From: Aurantiacibacter aquimixticola
GTDB lineage: Bacteria > Pseudomonadota > Alphaproteobacteria > Sphingomonadales > Sphingomonadaceae
Reading direction: 5' to 3'
Length of the DNA stretch: 64,000 nt
Assembly: GCF_003605475.1 (NCBI RefSeq)
Contig: NZ_RAHX01000001.1
Coordinates: forward strand, 496,001-560,000
Made by a program: the position numbers and the translations under genes. Below, piece after piece: positions 51,556-61,591 of this stretch. The notes under the pieces are model-generated. The model was not told where the DNA came from, searched no databases, and was given only the letters and a program-made list of their open reading frames with translations. Every line of letters starts with the position of its first letter. Positions within the stretch are counted from its first letter, which is position 1.

Positions 51556-52674
51556 CTAAAAGTTGGCGCCGGCGGGCTGTCTATTCCACCGCTCCACCAT
51601 CATGAGTCCCCCGACACACAGCATGTTGGTCATCATGGAGGAGCCCCCGTGGCTCATGAAGGGTAGCGGGATGCCGACGACCGGCGCCAGGCCCATCACC
51701 ATCATCAGATTGATCGCGACGTAGAAGAAGATTGTCGCCGTCAGGCCACCCGCAAGAAGGCGGGAGAAGCGGTCCTGCGCATCGCGCGCGACTGTCAGCC
51801 CCCAGCGGAGCACAATGCCGAAGATCAGCAGAACGAGGATTCCGCCGATCAGGCCCCATTCCTCTGCCATAGTGGCGAAGACGAAGTCGGTTTCGGGCTC
51901 GGGAAGATAATCGAGCTGGCTCTGCGATCCTTCGCCGAAACCCTTGCCCGAAATTCCGCCCGAACCTATCGCGATCTTCGACTGCGTTATGTGATAGCCG
52001 GTGCCGAGTGGATCGCTCTCCGGGTCGAGGAAGGTGAGCACACGCTGCTGCTGGTAAGGCTTAAGGCCGAAGAAATAGGCGAGCGGCGCTGCGATGGCTG
52101 CGGCAACGCCGCCGGCGATGAACCATTTCTGCGGCAGACCGGCTAAGAACATCGTCACGATGCCGCCAAAGGCGATGGCAAGCGCAGTTCCAAGGTCAGG
52201 CTGAAGAAGAACCATGCCCATCGGCACTGCGATGAGGCCGAGCGGGACAAGAAGTGCTCGCCAGGTGTTGATCATTCCGACCGGGAGCACGTGGTAAAAA
52301 GCAGCGATGATGAGGACGATGCCGGGCTTCATGATCTCGGAGGGCTGCAGTCGCATGAAGCCGAGATCGAGCCAGCGCTGCGCGCCGCCGCCCAGCTGCC
52401 CCATCGCCTCGACCGCCATCAGCAACAGTAGAACCGCTATATAGCCCGGGATCGCTGCCAGGCGGGCCCATTCCTGTGGAAAGTAGGAGATGGCCAGCGC
52501 CATACCGAGAAAAACGGTATATCGGATCAAGTGCTTGTCCGCATAGGGACTCATGGACCCGCCTGCCGCGGAGTGCAGAACGGCCGCGCCAAATGCCACC
52601 AGCAGAGTGAGAGGAATAACCACTCGCCACGGAAACTGGGCGAGTGAGGCGGGCAGGGTGATCGCGCCTCTCAC
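51556..52674 (-). CDS. rodA: Rod-shape peptidoglycan glycosyltransferase RodA
   Basis: SEDS-family membrane enzyme that polymerises lipid II during cell elongation together with PBP2. The 372-residue protein has about ten transmembrane segments; conserved pieces are FLDPESDPLGTGYHITQSKI, IGSGGISGKGFGEGSQSQLD, LPEPETDFVFATMAEEWGL and the C-terminal VVGIPLPFMSHGGSSMM. GTG-type or ATG start at 52674 overlaps the mrdA stop by four bases. Last gene of the mre operon, 75 bases from the tRNA. Confidence 0.97.
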   Translation of the reverse strand: MRGAITLPASLAQFPWRVVIPLTLLVAFGAAVLHSAAGGSMSPYADKHLIRYTVFLGMALAISYFPQEWARLAAIPGYIAVLLLLMAVEAMGQLGGGAQRWLDLGFMRLQPSEIMKPGIVLIIAAFYHVLPVGMINTWRALLVPLGLIAVPMGMVLLQPDLGTALAIAFGGIVTMFLAGLPQKWFIAGGVAAAIAAPLAYFFGLKPYQQQRVLTFLDPESDPLGTGYHITQSKIAIGSGGISGKGFGEGSQSQLDYLPEPETDFVFATMAEEWGLIGGILVLLIFGIVLRWGLTVARDAQDRFSRLLAGGLTATIFFYVAINLMMVMGLAPVVGIPLPFMSHGGSSMMTNMLCVGGLMMVERWNRQPAGANF

Positions 52675-54698
52675 GTCAAGATCTCATCGGAGCGACCGGT
52701 AGGATCCTCACGCGGCGTAAATGCATCGGTGTCAGCCTCGTCCGGTTCGGCAAAGGCGGCGCGGGCTTCGGCATCGACTTGTCGCGCCAGGGTGATCGGT
52801 GGCGGCGCGGGCGGCAGATCGACACCGGCAGCGGTCGCATATGCCGTATACTGCTTATCAAGCCGTTCCTGCGCGGTGCCGCCCCATTGCTCTTCGAGCG
52901 GATAGAGCGCTTCCAGACCTTTGTTCGGATCGAGCAGATAGGTCATCACGTCCCGCGCGATCGGATAGGCCGCACCAGAACCGCCGCCGTGTTCGATGAC
53001 GACCGCGCCTGCATATCGCGGATTGTCGAATGGCGCGAAGAAGATGAAAAGCCCGTGGTCGCGATACTTCCAGGGGCCGGTCTTGCCGTCCGAGAGGTTC
53101 AATCCGACGACCTGCGCGGTGCCTGTCTTGCCCGCCATGAGGACATCTTCGACCGGCAAGCGGGCGCGTCCAGCCGTGCCGGGGCCATTCACTACGTCGC
53201 TCATCGCCTGGCGGATATACGTCTTGTATTCGTCGGTGACGCCCATCGCATCGAAACGCGGCGCGTCGTCGGTCAGGAGAAGCCGCGGCTTGACGACATT
53301 CGAGGTCGCCAGGCGCGCTGCCATGACGGCAAGCTGCAGCGGGCTTGCGAGCATGTAGCCTTGCCCGATGGTCGCATTCACCGTGTCGAATGCCTGCCAT
53401 TCGCGGCCGTATTTCTCCTGTTTCCACGCAGGGTCGGGCACCGTTCCGTAGAACTGGTTTTCTACCGGCAGCTTGAACTGTTCCTGCATGCCGTATCGGC
53501 GACAGGTTTCCGCGATGGGCCACATGCCGGTGCGCTGCGCCATGGCATAGAAGTAGACATCGCAGCTTTGGTAGATTGCCTTGCCGAGATCGGTGGAACC
53601 GTGCCCGCTGCGCTTCCAGCAACGGAACACCCGATTGCCAACGCGAAGGCCGCCACCGCAAAACACGGTCTCGTTCGGGTCGACGCCTTCGGCGAGGAGT
53701 GCCATTCCAACCGTCGGCTTGACGGTCGATCCGGGCGGGTAAAGGCCCTGGAGCACCTTGTTGCGGAGGGGAACACGCTCGTTTTCCCGCAACATCGAAT
53801 ATTCCAGTCGCCCGATACCGTCCGAAAAACTGTTCGGATCGAAGCTAGGCATGGAGGCCATGCACAGCAGGTCGCCAGTGATACAATCCATCACCACGAC
53901 GGAACCGGACTCGAGGCCGAGGCGACGCGCAGCATAGTCTTGCAGCGGCCCATCGATCGTCAGGCGAATGGGATTGCCCTGCACGTCCTCGCGGGTGTCG
54001 AGATCCCGCAGGATGCGGCCCGAGGCAGCAACTTCGACTCTTCGCGCGCCCGGTTCACCGCGCAGGATCTGCTCGAACTGTTGCTCGACCCCGTCCTTGC
54101 CCATCTTGAAGCCCGGCGTGAGTAGAAGCGGCTGCGGCTCTTTGTCGTATTCCTCGCGGCTGGGCGCACCGACATAGCCGATAAGGTGTCCGACCGCCGC
54201 GCCGGTGGGATAGAAGCGGGAGAAGCCGCGCTGAGGCACCACACCGGGAAGTTCCGGCAGGCGCACGCTGACGGCAGCGAACTTGTCGAAATCGAGGCCG
54301 CTGGCAACCGGCACGGCGGAGAAGCCGCGCGACGTTTCGATGCGGCCAAGCAGGTCGACTTTCTCGACTTCGTTGAGCGCCAGCAATTCACCGAGCAACT
54401 CCACGGTGCGTTCTGCATCGTGAAGCCGTTCCGGAATGATGTCGACACGGAAATCGGCGCGGTTGGAGGCGAGGGGAGAGCCGTTGCGATCGAGAATCCA
54501 GCCACGGCGCGGCGGGATCAGGGTGAGGTTCACCCGATTGCTTTCCGCCTCCATCTCGTATTTCTCGTTCTCGGCGACGGCGATGTAGCCCATTCGCGCC
54601 GCGAGGATGCACCCGATCCCGCCCTGGATCGCCCCCACGACGAAGCTGCGCCTGTCGAAGGTCTGCTTGAGCGAATTGGATGTGAGGTTGCGGTCCAT
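52671..54698 (-). CDS. mrdA: Penicillin-binding protein 2
   Basis: Class B transpeptidase of the elongasome. 675 residues: short cytoplasmic part and membrane anchor near residues 20-45, the pedestal region with RGWILDRNGSPLASNRADFR, and the transpeptidase domain with the SxxK motif in YPPGSTVKPTVGMALL, SCD in YQSCDVYFYAMAQR and KTGTAQ near residue 550. The C-terminal tail is Ala/Asp/Glu-rich. Standard order mreD-mrdA-rodA. Confidence 0.97.
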   Translation of the reverse strand: MDRNLTSNSLKQTFDRRSFVVGAIQGGIGCILAARMGYIAVAENEKYEMEAESNRVNLTLIPPRRGWILDRNGSPLASNRADFRVDIIPERLHDAERTVELLGELLALNEVEKVDLLGRIETSRGFSAVPVASGLDFDKFAAVSVRLPELPGVVPQRGFSRFYPTGAAVGHLIGYVGAPSREEYDKEPQPLLLTPGFKMGKDGVEQQFEQILRGEPGARRVEVAASGRILRDLDTREDVQGNPIRLTIDGPLQDYAARRLGLESGSVVVMDCITGDLLCMASMPSFDPNSFSDGIGRLEYSMLRENERVPLRNKVLQGLYPPGSTVKPTVGMALLAEGVDPNETVFCGGGLRVGNRVFRCWKRSGHGSTDLGKAIYQSCDVYFYAMAQRTGMWPIAETCRRYGMQEQFKLPVENQFYGTVPDPAWKQEKYGREWQAFDTVNATIGQGYMLASPLQLAVMAARLATSNVVKPRLLLTDDAPRFDAMGVTDEYKTYIRQAMSDVVNGPGTAGRARLPVEDVLMAGKTGTAQVVGLNLSDGKTGPWKYRDHGLFIFFAPFDNPRYAGAVVIEHGGGSGAAYPIARDVMTYLLDPNKGLEALYPLEEQWGGTAQERLDKQYTAYATAAGVDLPPAPPPITLARQVDAEARAAFAEPDEADTDAFTPREDPTGRSDEILT

Positions 54699-54701
54699 GA
54701 T

Positions 54702-55256
54702 TTAGCCAAGTTTGCGCACGCGAGTGAGCCTGAACCGATCGAGCAGGGAAACGAGCTGGGCGACGAGCGGAAACAGGAGCACAGACAGCCCTAGCTGCGG
54801 CAAGATGATCGGAAGCTGAATCGGCGTGATACCTGCGCCGGAGAAAAACGCGGCGAGCACGAGATACCCGCTCAGGAAAAGCGATGCGACGGCCCAGTCC
54901 TGCCAAAAACCACGCCACGGAAAGCGCGCCTCGATCAAGTCGAGCGCGATCATCGTGACCGAGAACAGCAGGATGCCCGAACCCAGCGGTTGGCCGGAGA
55001 AGAGATCGTCGAACAGGCCTAGCGGCAAGCCAGCCCAGATCGGCAAGAGTCCGGGACGAAGCACGCGCCATGCGAGAAGGAAGATATATCCCAGCGGTGG
55101 AAGGATCGGGGCCGATGCGATGATGGGCAGCATCGGCGACATGGAGGCAAACAGAATGGCCAGCCACGGAACGCCATAAGCGAGAATGGGCGAGTGATCG
55201 CGATTGATCTTGCTGCCGAACTGGTCGCGTCGGGCGGCGGGGTTGAGCTGCTCCAT
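54702..55256 (-). CDS. mreD: Rod shape-determining protein MreD
   Basis: Small membrane protein of the elongasome, 184 residues with about five transmembrane segments. ILPPLGYIFLLAWRVLRPGL and the LPIWAGLPLGLFDDLFSGQP stretch carry the typical MreD pattern of a Pro/Gly-rich loop followed by FDDL. Its start overlaps the mreC stop by one base and mrdA follows after three bases. Low sequence conservation is normal for MreD; the position clinches it. Confidence 0.93.
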   Translation of the reverse strand: MEQLNPAARRDQFGSKINRDHSPILAYGVPWLAILFASMSPMLPIIASAPILPPLGYIFLLAWRVLRPGLLPIWAGLPLGLFDDLFSGQPLGSGILLFSVTMIALDLIEARFPWRGFWQDWAVASLFLSGYLVLAAFFSGAGITPIQLPIILPQLGLSVLLFPLVAQLVSLLDRFRLTRVRKLG

Positions 55257-56179
55257 CAGCTCTCTTCATCCTCGCTCTCGTCCATGCCTGGCACGGGACG
55301 GTCGGTCAGCAATGGCTGGGTCGCGGCTTCGATCGCTTCAGGCTCGAAAATGGGCTCGATCACGACGAAATCGGTGGCCGCCGGATTGCTGAGCAACGAA
55401 GCGATAGCGCCGTCATCAGTGGTCTCCCGCACCATCGCCACGGCAACGCCAGGTCGGAAGAGACCGCCCGCGCCGGACGTGACGAAAATGTCACCTTCCT
55501 CGAGCGGGTTGATGCCGAGATTGATGAGGCGAATGCGAAGGCTGCCATCCGCGCGCCCTTCCGCGAAAGCGACGACATCGTCGGTCGCGCGGCGTACCGG
55601 CACGATGCTTTCCGGATCGGTCAGCAGGAGAACGCGCGACGTGGATCGGCCGGCCTCGAGCACGCGACCGACCAGGCCCATTGGCGACGTCACCGGCATG
55701 CCGACCTCGACGCCGTCGCTTCGACCTGCCGACAGATATCCGAAGCGCCTTGTGCTGGCTGAACTTGAACCGATCAGGCGTCCTGTCGCAATCGGCTCCA
55801 CATCGCCTTCTAGGAGACCCAGAACGCCCTTGAGCCGCGCATTTTCCTGTTCGAGCGCCCGCGCTTCGGCAAGCTTGACCCGAGCAATCTCGATTTCCTG
55901 TTCGAGCTCGGCATTCTTAGATCCGGCATTATAATAACCGGCAATGGCCTCGAAAAAACCGCGCGATCCACTGCGCCCGACCGCGCCGGCCTCTCCGACA
56001 GGTGATGCGGCATCGGTCGCCATTGAGCGCAGCCCGTAGAATGCCTCGGGACGCCACAGCGAAATGATAAGCAGCAGCGCGCCCAGGATCGCTCCGAGAC
56101 TCGCAAGGACATAGCCGGTGAAGCGGCTGAATTGCGCCCTCTTGTTGGAGCCCGATGTCTGTGCCGAAGGCGGTGCCAT
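55256..56179 (-). CDS. mreC: Rod shape-determining protein MreC
   Basis: Periplasmic scaffold that links MreB to PBP2. 307 residues: cytoplasmic N-terminus, membrane anchor about 22-42, a coiled coil (residues ~88-118, NAELEQEIEIARVKLAEARA) and two beta-domains with GRLIGSSSASTRRFGYLSAG, GLVGRVLEAGRSTSRVLLLT and LGINPLEEGDIFVTSG. The last ~45 residues form an acidic Pro-rich tail, common in alphaproteobacterial MreC. Stop overlaps the mreD start. Confidence 0.95.
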   Translation of the reverse strand: MAPPSAQTSGSNKRAQFSRFTGYVLASLGAILGALLLIISLWRPEAFYGLRSMATDAASPVGEAGAVGRSGSRGFFEAIAGYYNAGSKNAELEQEIEIARVKLAEARALEQENARLKGVLGLLEGDVEPIATGRLIGSSSASTRRFGYLSAGRSDGVEVGMPVTSPMGLVGRVLEAGRSTSRVLLLTDPESIVPVRRATDDVVAFAEGRADGSLRIRLINLGINPLEEGDIFVTSGAGGLFRPGVAVAMVRETTDDGAIASLLSNPAATDFVVIEPIFEPEAIEAATQPLLTDRPVPGMDESEDEES

Positions 56180-56211
56180 CGCGGCCCGTCCCCTCTATTG
56201 GTGTTGCGTCG

Positions 56212-57258
<1,047 letters not shown>

Positions 57259-57333
57259 TTATCCCGTATCTGGAATGGCCTCCGCCGCCGCGAAAATCCG
57301 CGTGGAGAGGCCTCTACGTTGCGGAAAGTCCCG

Positions 57334-57362
57334 CCCCTTAACGCGCAAGGGGCCGAAAGGCC
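57334..57362 (-). promoter_or_regulatory. Two adjacent hairpins in the mreB upstream region
   Basis: CCCCTT/AAGGGG around a 7-base loop (57334-57352) and GGCC-GAAA-GGCC (57351-57362) lie about 80-105 bases before the mreB start, in the 185-base gap towards divergent mutL. They could be part of an mreB leader; no T-run, so not an obvious terminator. Confidence 0.35.
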
Positions 57363-57440
57363 AAAATATTTGTCGAAAACGGCACACTTTTGCCCCGCTT
57401 CGGCTCGAAAACGGAGCAACTCGGCTTTAGGGTCCGACAA

Positions 57441-59258
57441 ATGCCACAAATTCGCCGACTTCCCGAAACGCTCGTGAACCGCATCGCCGCGGGCGAGGTG
57501 GTGGAACGCCCGGCGTCGGCGTTGAAAGAGCTGGTCGAGAATGCGATCGATTCGGGGGCACGGCGGGTTGTCGTGAAGATCGTCGAGGGCGGCCTCGCTT
57601 CGATCGAAGTGACCGATGACGGATGCGGCATGTCACCGGACCAGATGGAGCTTGCCCTGGAACGGCATGCGACGTCAAAGCTGCCGGACGAAGCGATCGA
57701 ACAGGTGGCGAGCCTTGGCTTTCGCGGAGAGGCGCTTCCATCCATCGGCAGCGTAGCGCGGCTCTCCATCGAGAGCAGGCCGGATGATGCCGACCAGGGA
57801 TGGCGGCGGGTCGTGGATCACGGTGCCGTTGTCGACGAGGGACCGGCAGCACTTCCGGGAGGGACGCGGGTCCGTGTAGAGGAATTGTTTGCAAAGATAC
57901 CCGCACGGCGCAAATTCCTGCGAACTGCGCGCAGTGAATACGCCGCGTGCCATGATGTTGTCCGCCGATTGGCGATGGCGCGCCCCGACATTGCCTTCAC
58001 GTTCGAACACGGCGACAGGCGAATCTTCGCGGTTCAGGGCGATCAGGCGCCAGCGCAGCGCGTCGCACAGATTGTCGCGCGAGAACTCGCGGATAACAGT
58101 GTCCTGATCGACATGGATCGGCCTTCGGCAGAGGGCACGATGCGCCTGACGGGCGTGGCCGGCCTGCCGACCTACAATCGCGGCATCGCCGATCATCAAT
58201 ATCTCTTCGTCAACGGCAGGCCGGTAAAGGATCGCCTGCTTTCGGGCGCTGTGCGGGGTGCGTATGCCGACATGCTGGCAAGAGATCGCCATGCAGTCCT
58301 TGCTCTCTTTCTCGATATCCCCTTCGCCGATGTCGACGTGAACGTGCATCCTGCCAAAACCGAGGTGCGTTTTCGCGATGCCGCGGCCGTGCGCGGTTTC
58401 ATCGTGTCGAGTTTGCGGCAGGCGCTTTCGACAGGCGACCGGCGCAGCGCCCAGGCGCCCGATAGCGGTGCAATGGGCCGCTGGCAGACCGAGCCGGTAC
58501 GGGACGAGGTCTCGCCCGCCTTGCGTTCGATATTTTCCGGTCGCGACTGGAGCCGGGCGTCTTCCCCTCGCCGGGTCGCGGAAACGCCGATCGGCTGGGA
58601 CGCTGGCGGCGAAACACTGGCAGCACCGCAGGGAAGGGCAGAAGCTGCCGAAGCGCTTCCTCAGGATGTCGAAGACTATCCACTCGGCATTGCGCGCGGA
58701 CAGGTCGCGAACACATATATCGTTGCCGAAGCGGCCGACGGGCTCGTGCTGGTCGACCAGCATGCTGCGCATGAGCGGATCGTGCTCGAGCGGCTTCGCG
58801 CGGCGGGTGCGGGCGAAAAGGTCGCGGCGAGCCAGGCCTTGCTGATCCCCGAAGTGGTAGAGCTGGAAGAAGCGGATTGCGATCGGCTCGAAGAGCAGAT
58901 CGAGCATTTTGCAAAGCTTGGCCTCAATATCGAACGCTTCGGTCCCGACGCCATGCTCGTTCGTGCCATCCCCGGCACGCTCAGAAAGGCGGATCCAGAT
59001 GCCCTGTTGCGCGATCTTGCCGACGATATCGCCAAGCACGGCGCATCGTTGCTCCTCACCGAGAAGATCGAGCACGTCCTCGCGACCATGGCCTGCCACG
59101 GATCGGTGCGGGCCGGGCGCGTCCTCAACGTTGCCGAGATGAACGCCTTGCTGCGCGAGATGGAGTCGACACCGCGCTCAGGACAATGCAATCACGGCCG
59201 GCCCACCTGGGTGAAACTGTCCATGGACGACGTCGAAAAGCTCTTTGGGAGGCATTAA
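57441..59258 (+). CDS. mutL: DNA mismatch repair protein MutL, endonuclease type
   Basis: 605 residues. GHKL ATPase at the N-terminus: RIAAGEVVERPASALKELVE, DDGCGMSPDQM, GFRGEALPSIGSVA, GTRVRVEELFAKIPARRKFL. The C-terminal part carries DQHAAHERIVLE, which fits the metal-binding endonuclease motif DQHA(x2)E(x4)E, followed by MACHGSVRAG, CNHGRP (usually CPHGRP) and a terminal FGR. So this MutL should nick DNA itself, as in bacteria without MutH. ATG 57441 opens MPQIRRLPETLVNRIAAG, the normal beginning. The stop shares one base with the lipoprotein start. Confidence 0.97.
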   Translation: MPQIRRLPETLVNRIAAGEVVERPASALKELVENAIDSGARRVVVKIVEGGLASIEVTDDGCGMSPDQMELALERHATSKLPDEAIEQVASLGFRGEALPSIGSVARLSIESRPDDADQGWRRVVDHGAVVDEGPAALPGGTRVRVEELFAKIPARRKFLRTARSEYAACHDVVRRLAMARPDIAFTFEHGDRRIFAVQGDQAPAQRVAQIVARELADNSVLIDMDRPSAEGTMRLTGVAGLPTYNRGIADHQYLFVNGRPVKDRLLSGAVRGAYADMLARDRHAVLALFLDIPFADVDVNVHPAKTEVRFRDAAAVRGFIVSSLRQALSTGDRRSAQAPDSGAMGRWQTEPVRDEVSPALRSIFSGRDWSRASSPRRVAETPIGWDAGGETLAAPQGRAEAAEALPQDVEDYPLGIARGQVANTYIVAEAADGLVLVDQHAAHERIVLERLRAAGAGEKVAASQALLIPEVVELEEADCDRLEEQIEHFAKLGLNIERFGPDAMLVRAIPGTLRKADPDALLRDLADDIAKHGASLLLTEKIEHVLATMACHGSVRAGRVLNVAEMNALLREMESTPRSGQCNHGRPTWVKLSMDDVEKLFGRH

Positions 59259-59749
59259 TGGTGCGCTGCATCTTTCTGCTTGCGGCTTGTGGATTGCTGA
59301 CATCGTGCGGCGAGGAGTTGTCGGAAGCCGAGCGGCTCGAGGAGAACGCTGCGGTCGCAGAGCGTGTGCGGCAAGCCAATGAGGCCGGGACGCCTCTGGT
59401 GGAGATCACGCCCGAAACGATCAGCGATGCCGATAGGGAGATCAACGATCTGCTCGGCGATGCGTGTTCCTACGCGCCGGGAACGAGCCGCGCCGTGCGC
59501 GCCATTGCGCGGGAAAGCGACGCTTATGTCAAGATCGACGGGCAAATGGTGCGCTTCGCAGCCGATCCGGGGTCGCGCGAACTGCCTGCCAATTCTCGCA
59601 CGCTCTATAACGGTCGCGAGTATGTGCTGCGCTTCGCAATCGAGGATGCCGCCGCTGCGGACACGGTGAAGGAGGGTACGATGTGGCTCTACGACCGTTT
59701 CCAGCGCACCGTGTATACAGGCACGGGCCCGGTCATGTGCGAGAGCTGA
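59258..59749 (+). CDS. Predicted lipoprotein of unknown function
   Basis: A 163-residue protein starting MVRCIFLLAACGLLTSCGEE; lipobox LTSC with Cys at residue 17 marks a lipoprotein. The body has an acidic helical region (EAERLEENAAVAERVRQANE) and a beta-rich C-terminal half with two cysteines (DACSYA and VMCES at the very end). No domain recognised. GGGAGG precedes ATG 59258, and the start overlaps mutL by one base, so it is co-expressed with mutL. The longer frame upstream is a shadow inside mutL. Confidence 0.85.
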   Translation: MVRCIFLLAACGLLTSCGEELSEAERLEENAAVAERVRQANEAGTPLVEITPETISDADREINDLLGDACSYAPGTSRAVRAIARESDAYVKIDGQMVRFAADPGSRELPANSRTLYNGREYVLRFAIEDAAAADTVKEGTMWLYDRFQRTVYTGTGPVMCES

Positions 59750-60529
59750 TCAGACCCCGGCGGGCTTTAAGAGCATCCAGACCGCCATCCCCATCATTGC
59801 CAGGTTTTCACTTAGCGAGATGAAGCCCAGCGGCACATTCCCGCTGCCACCGACGCAGGCGCATTTGATGTCCCGCTTCTGGATGTAGACCGCGTAGATG
59901 ACGCTGGCCGCGCCTACTGTTCCGATGAAGGCGGCGACCGGTATGGAAAGCCAGGGCAGCAGCCGTCCTGCCATGAGGATCGCCGCCAGAGCCTCAAGAT
60001 AGGGGTAAGTGTAAGCGTACGGCACCCAACGCTTCGCCAGCAGATCATAGCCGATGAACATCGAGCTGAATTGCTCGACATCCTGCAGTTTAAGCATGGC
60101 CAACATGCCCATCGAGAAAGCCACGAACCACTCCGCCGCGCGGACGGTCAACGGCGTGTCGAAGGCCCACCAGCTGAGCGATAATGCCAGCCCAAGTGCC
60201 ACGGCGAACACGGCGAGTACGGGCCGATAGCTCTTCCCCTCCTTCTCGACCGGATTGCCAAAATGTGCGCGAAGACCGGTGTATCCGCCGATCCGCTCTG
60301 CGCCGATGAAGGTCTGCGGCGTCGTCTTGACGTCGTGCTTCGCCTTGAAGGCGTCGGTTTCCTCGCGCGTGGTGAGGTGATGATCCTCGACCTCGAAACC
60401 CCTCTTTTCGAGCAGCCATTTCGACTTCACGCCGTAGGGGCAGACGTGCTTGTCCATCACCATGCGATAGAGGCGCGCGGTCTTGTCACCGCGCGCCTCC
60501 ATATCGCTTGTTTCGGACTGGTCGATCAT
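59750..60529 (-). CDS. Glutaredoxin-like domain fused to MauE-type membrane protein
   Basis: 259 residues in two parts. Residues 18-95: glutaredoxin fold with active site HVCPYGVKSKWLLEKRGFEV (Cys 30, CPYG) and the TTPQTFIGAERIGGYTGL substrate site; only the first Cys of CxxC is present, so it is monothiol. Residues ~103-259: four transmembrane segments of the MauE/DoxX-like family with KCACVGG near residue 219. MauE-type proteins help deliver or reduce disulfides for periplasmic enzymes; a cytoplasm-to-membrane redox relay is an inference. It overlaps the DUF1206 gene by four bases. Confidence 0.85.
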   Translation of the reverse strand: MIDQSETSDMEARGDKTARLYRMVMDKHVCPYGVKSKWLLEKRGFEVEDHHLTTREETDAFKAKHDVKTTPQTFIGAERIGGYTGLRAHFGNPVEKEGKSYRPVLAVFAVALGLALSLSWWAFDTPLTVRAAEWFVAFSMGMLAMLKLQDVEQFSSMFIGYDLLAKRWVPYAYTYPYLEALAAILMAGRLLPWLSIPVAAFIGTVGAASVIYAVYIQKRDIKCACVGGSGNVPLGFISLSENLAMMGMAVWMLLKPAGV

Positions 60530-61356
60530 GCCCGGAATTTGGGGATCCCTGCATCGGAATCCAATTCCGGAATGATGCGGTAGCGCGCAAGCACCAGACT
60601 GAAGAGACCGAAGAACAACAGACCCACGGCGGTCAGGGTGAATACGAAGCCCTCTCCAGCGAGCGAGGCAACGGCGTCACCAAGCGTCTTCACCTGCTCG
60701 GCGCCGCCCGACATGAAGCCCGCCTGGATAAGCGACCATGCGATCACGCCGTAAACAACCCCGCGCGCACAGAAGCCCGCTCCGCCGAGCCAGCGTGTCG
60801 CATCCGGCGCCTGGCCGGAGATGCGATGCATGAACTCGCCCGTCAGCCCCTTCTTGAACTGGAAGATCGACGCGACACCGAAAGCGATGCCGAGCAGGCC
60901 GAGGACGGTGCCGCCGAAGTCCACGGACAGCACGCCCGCAGCCGCTTCCTGCGCGCCGCCACCGCCGGAGCCACCACCGCCGGAGCCACCACTCGACCCG
61001 CTGCCGCTATTGTTGGCAAACTGAAAGGCCGACCACGCCAGCGCAAGGTGGCCGATGCCGCTGCCCGCATGGCCGAGGCGCTTGCCCCAGCCTTTGGCGT
61101 CGGAGCCGTTGTTCTCGATATCGAAGAAGGTCGAGCAGAAGCGGAAGAGCGCGTAGGCGGTCAGGCCGATCACCATGATCCAAAGGATTGCCGTACCTGC
61201 CGGATACTCTTCGATTGCCTTGAAGATACCGTTCGTGCCTTCGGCGATCTTGTCTGCGCTGGTCAGGGCGATGAGGCCCAGGACGGAATAGAGGATGGCG
61301 CGGCTGAAGTAGCCCACGCGCACCAGCCAGTTGAACTTCTCCGACTTGTCGACCAT
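60526..61356 (-). CDS. DUF1206 family membrane protein
   Basis: 276-residue membrane protein made of three similar ~80-residue modules, each two helices: LVRVGYFSRAILYSVLGLIA, LGHAGSGIGHLALAWSAFQF and LGGAGFCARGVVYGVIAWSL. This R/H-xGY/G-xxR-x-xxY pattern defines DUF1206, function unknown. A Gly/Ser-rich linker (about 132-150) lies before the second module's end. ATG 61356 opens MVDKSEKFNWLVRVGY; a longer frame reaches upstream but includes the repeat-rich promoter area. It is transcribed just before the glutaredoxin-MauE gene. Confidence 0.88.
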   Translation of the reverse strand: MVDKSEKFNWLVRVGYFSRAILYSVLGLIALTSADKIAEGTNGIFKAIEEYPAGTAILWIMVIGLTAYALFRFCSTFFDIENNGSDAKGWGKRLGHAGSGIGHLALAWSAFQFANNSGSGSSGGSGGGGSGGGGAQEAAAGVLSVDFGGTVLGLLGIAFGVASIFQFKKGLTGEFMHRISGQAPDATRWLGGAGFCARGVVYGVIAWSLIQAGFMSGGAEQVKTLGDAVASLAGEGFVFTLTAVGLLFFGLFSLVLARYRIIPELDSDAGIPKFRA

Positions 61357-61467
61357 CGCACTGTAACTCCCTGCATGTTTGCCCACCAACGGGCCAGCGC
61401 ACGATTGGTGCCGGGGAGGGGTGTGACAAGTGTGACAGTGTCCTGGAGCAAAAAGCCGATCTGTGAC

Positions 61468-61510
61468 CCTTGCCCCGAAAAGTGTCACCTTGTGCCCAAA
61501 AAGTGTGACC
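61468..61510. repeat. Imperfect direct repeat of about 22 bases upstream of the DUF1206 gene
   Basis: CCTTGCCCCGAAAAGTGTCA.. (61468-61489) is followed at once by CCTTGTGCCCAAAAAGTGTG.. (61488-61510). Both contain AAAAGTGT(C/G)ACC. Two further GTGTGACA-like words occur at 61424-61441. The clustering 110-160 bases before the gene suggests a binding region. Confidence 0.5.
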
Positions 61511-61591
61511 ATGGCAGGGAAGTTTGAGGCGACGGATGAAAGTCATGGGTCGTGCTTCACCATGCCGGCGATGCTGTAGGAAAGCGCGGCG

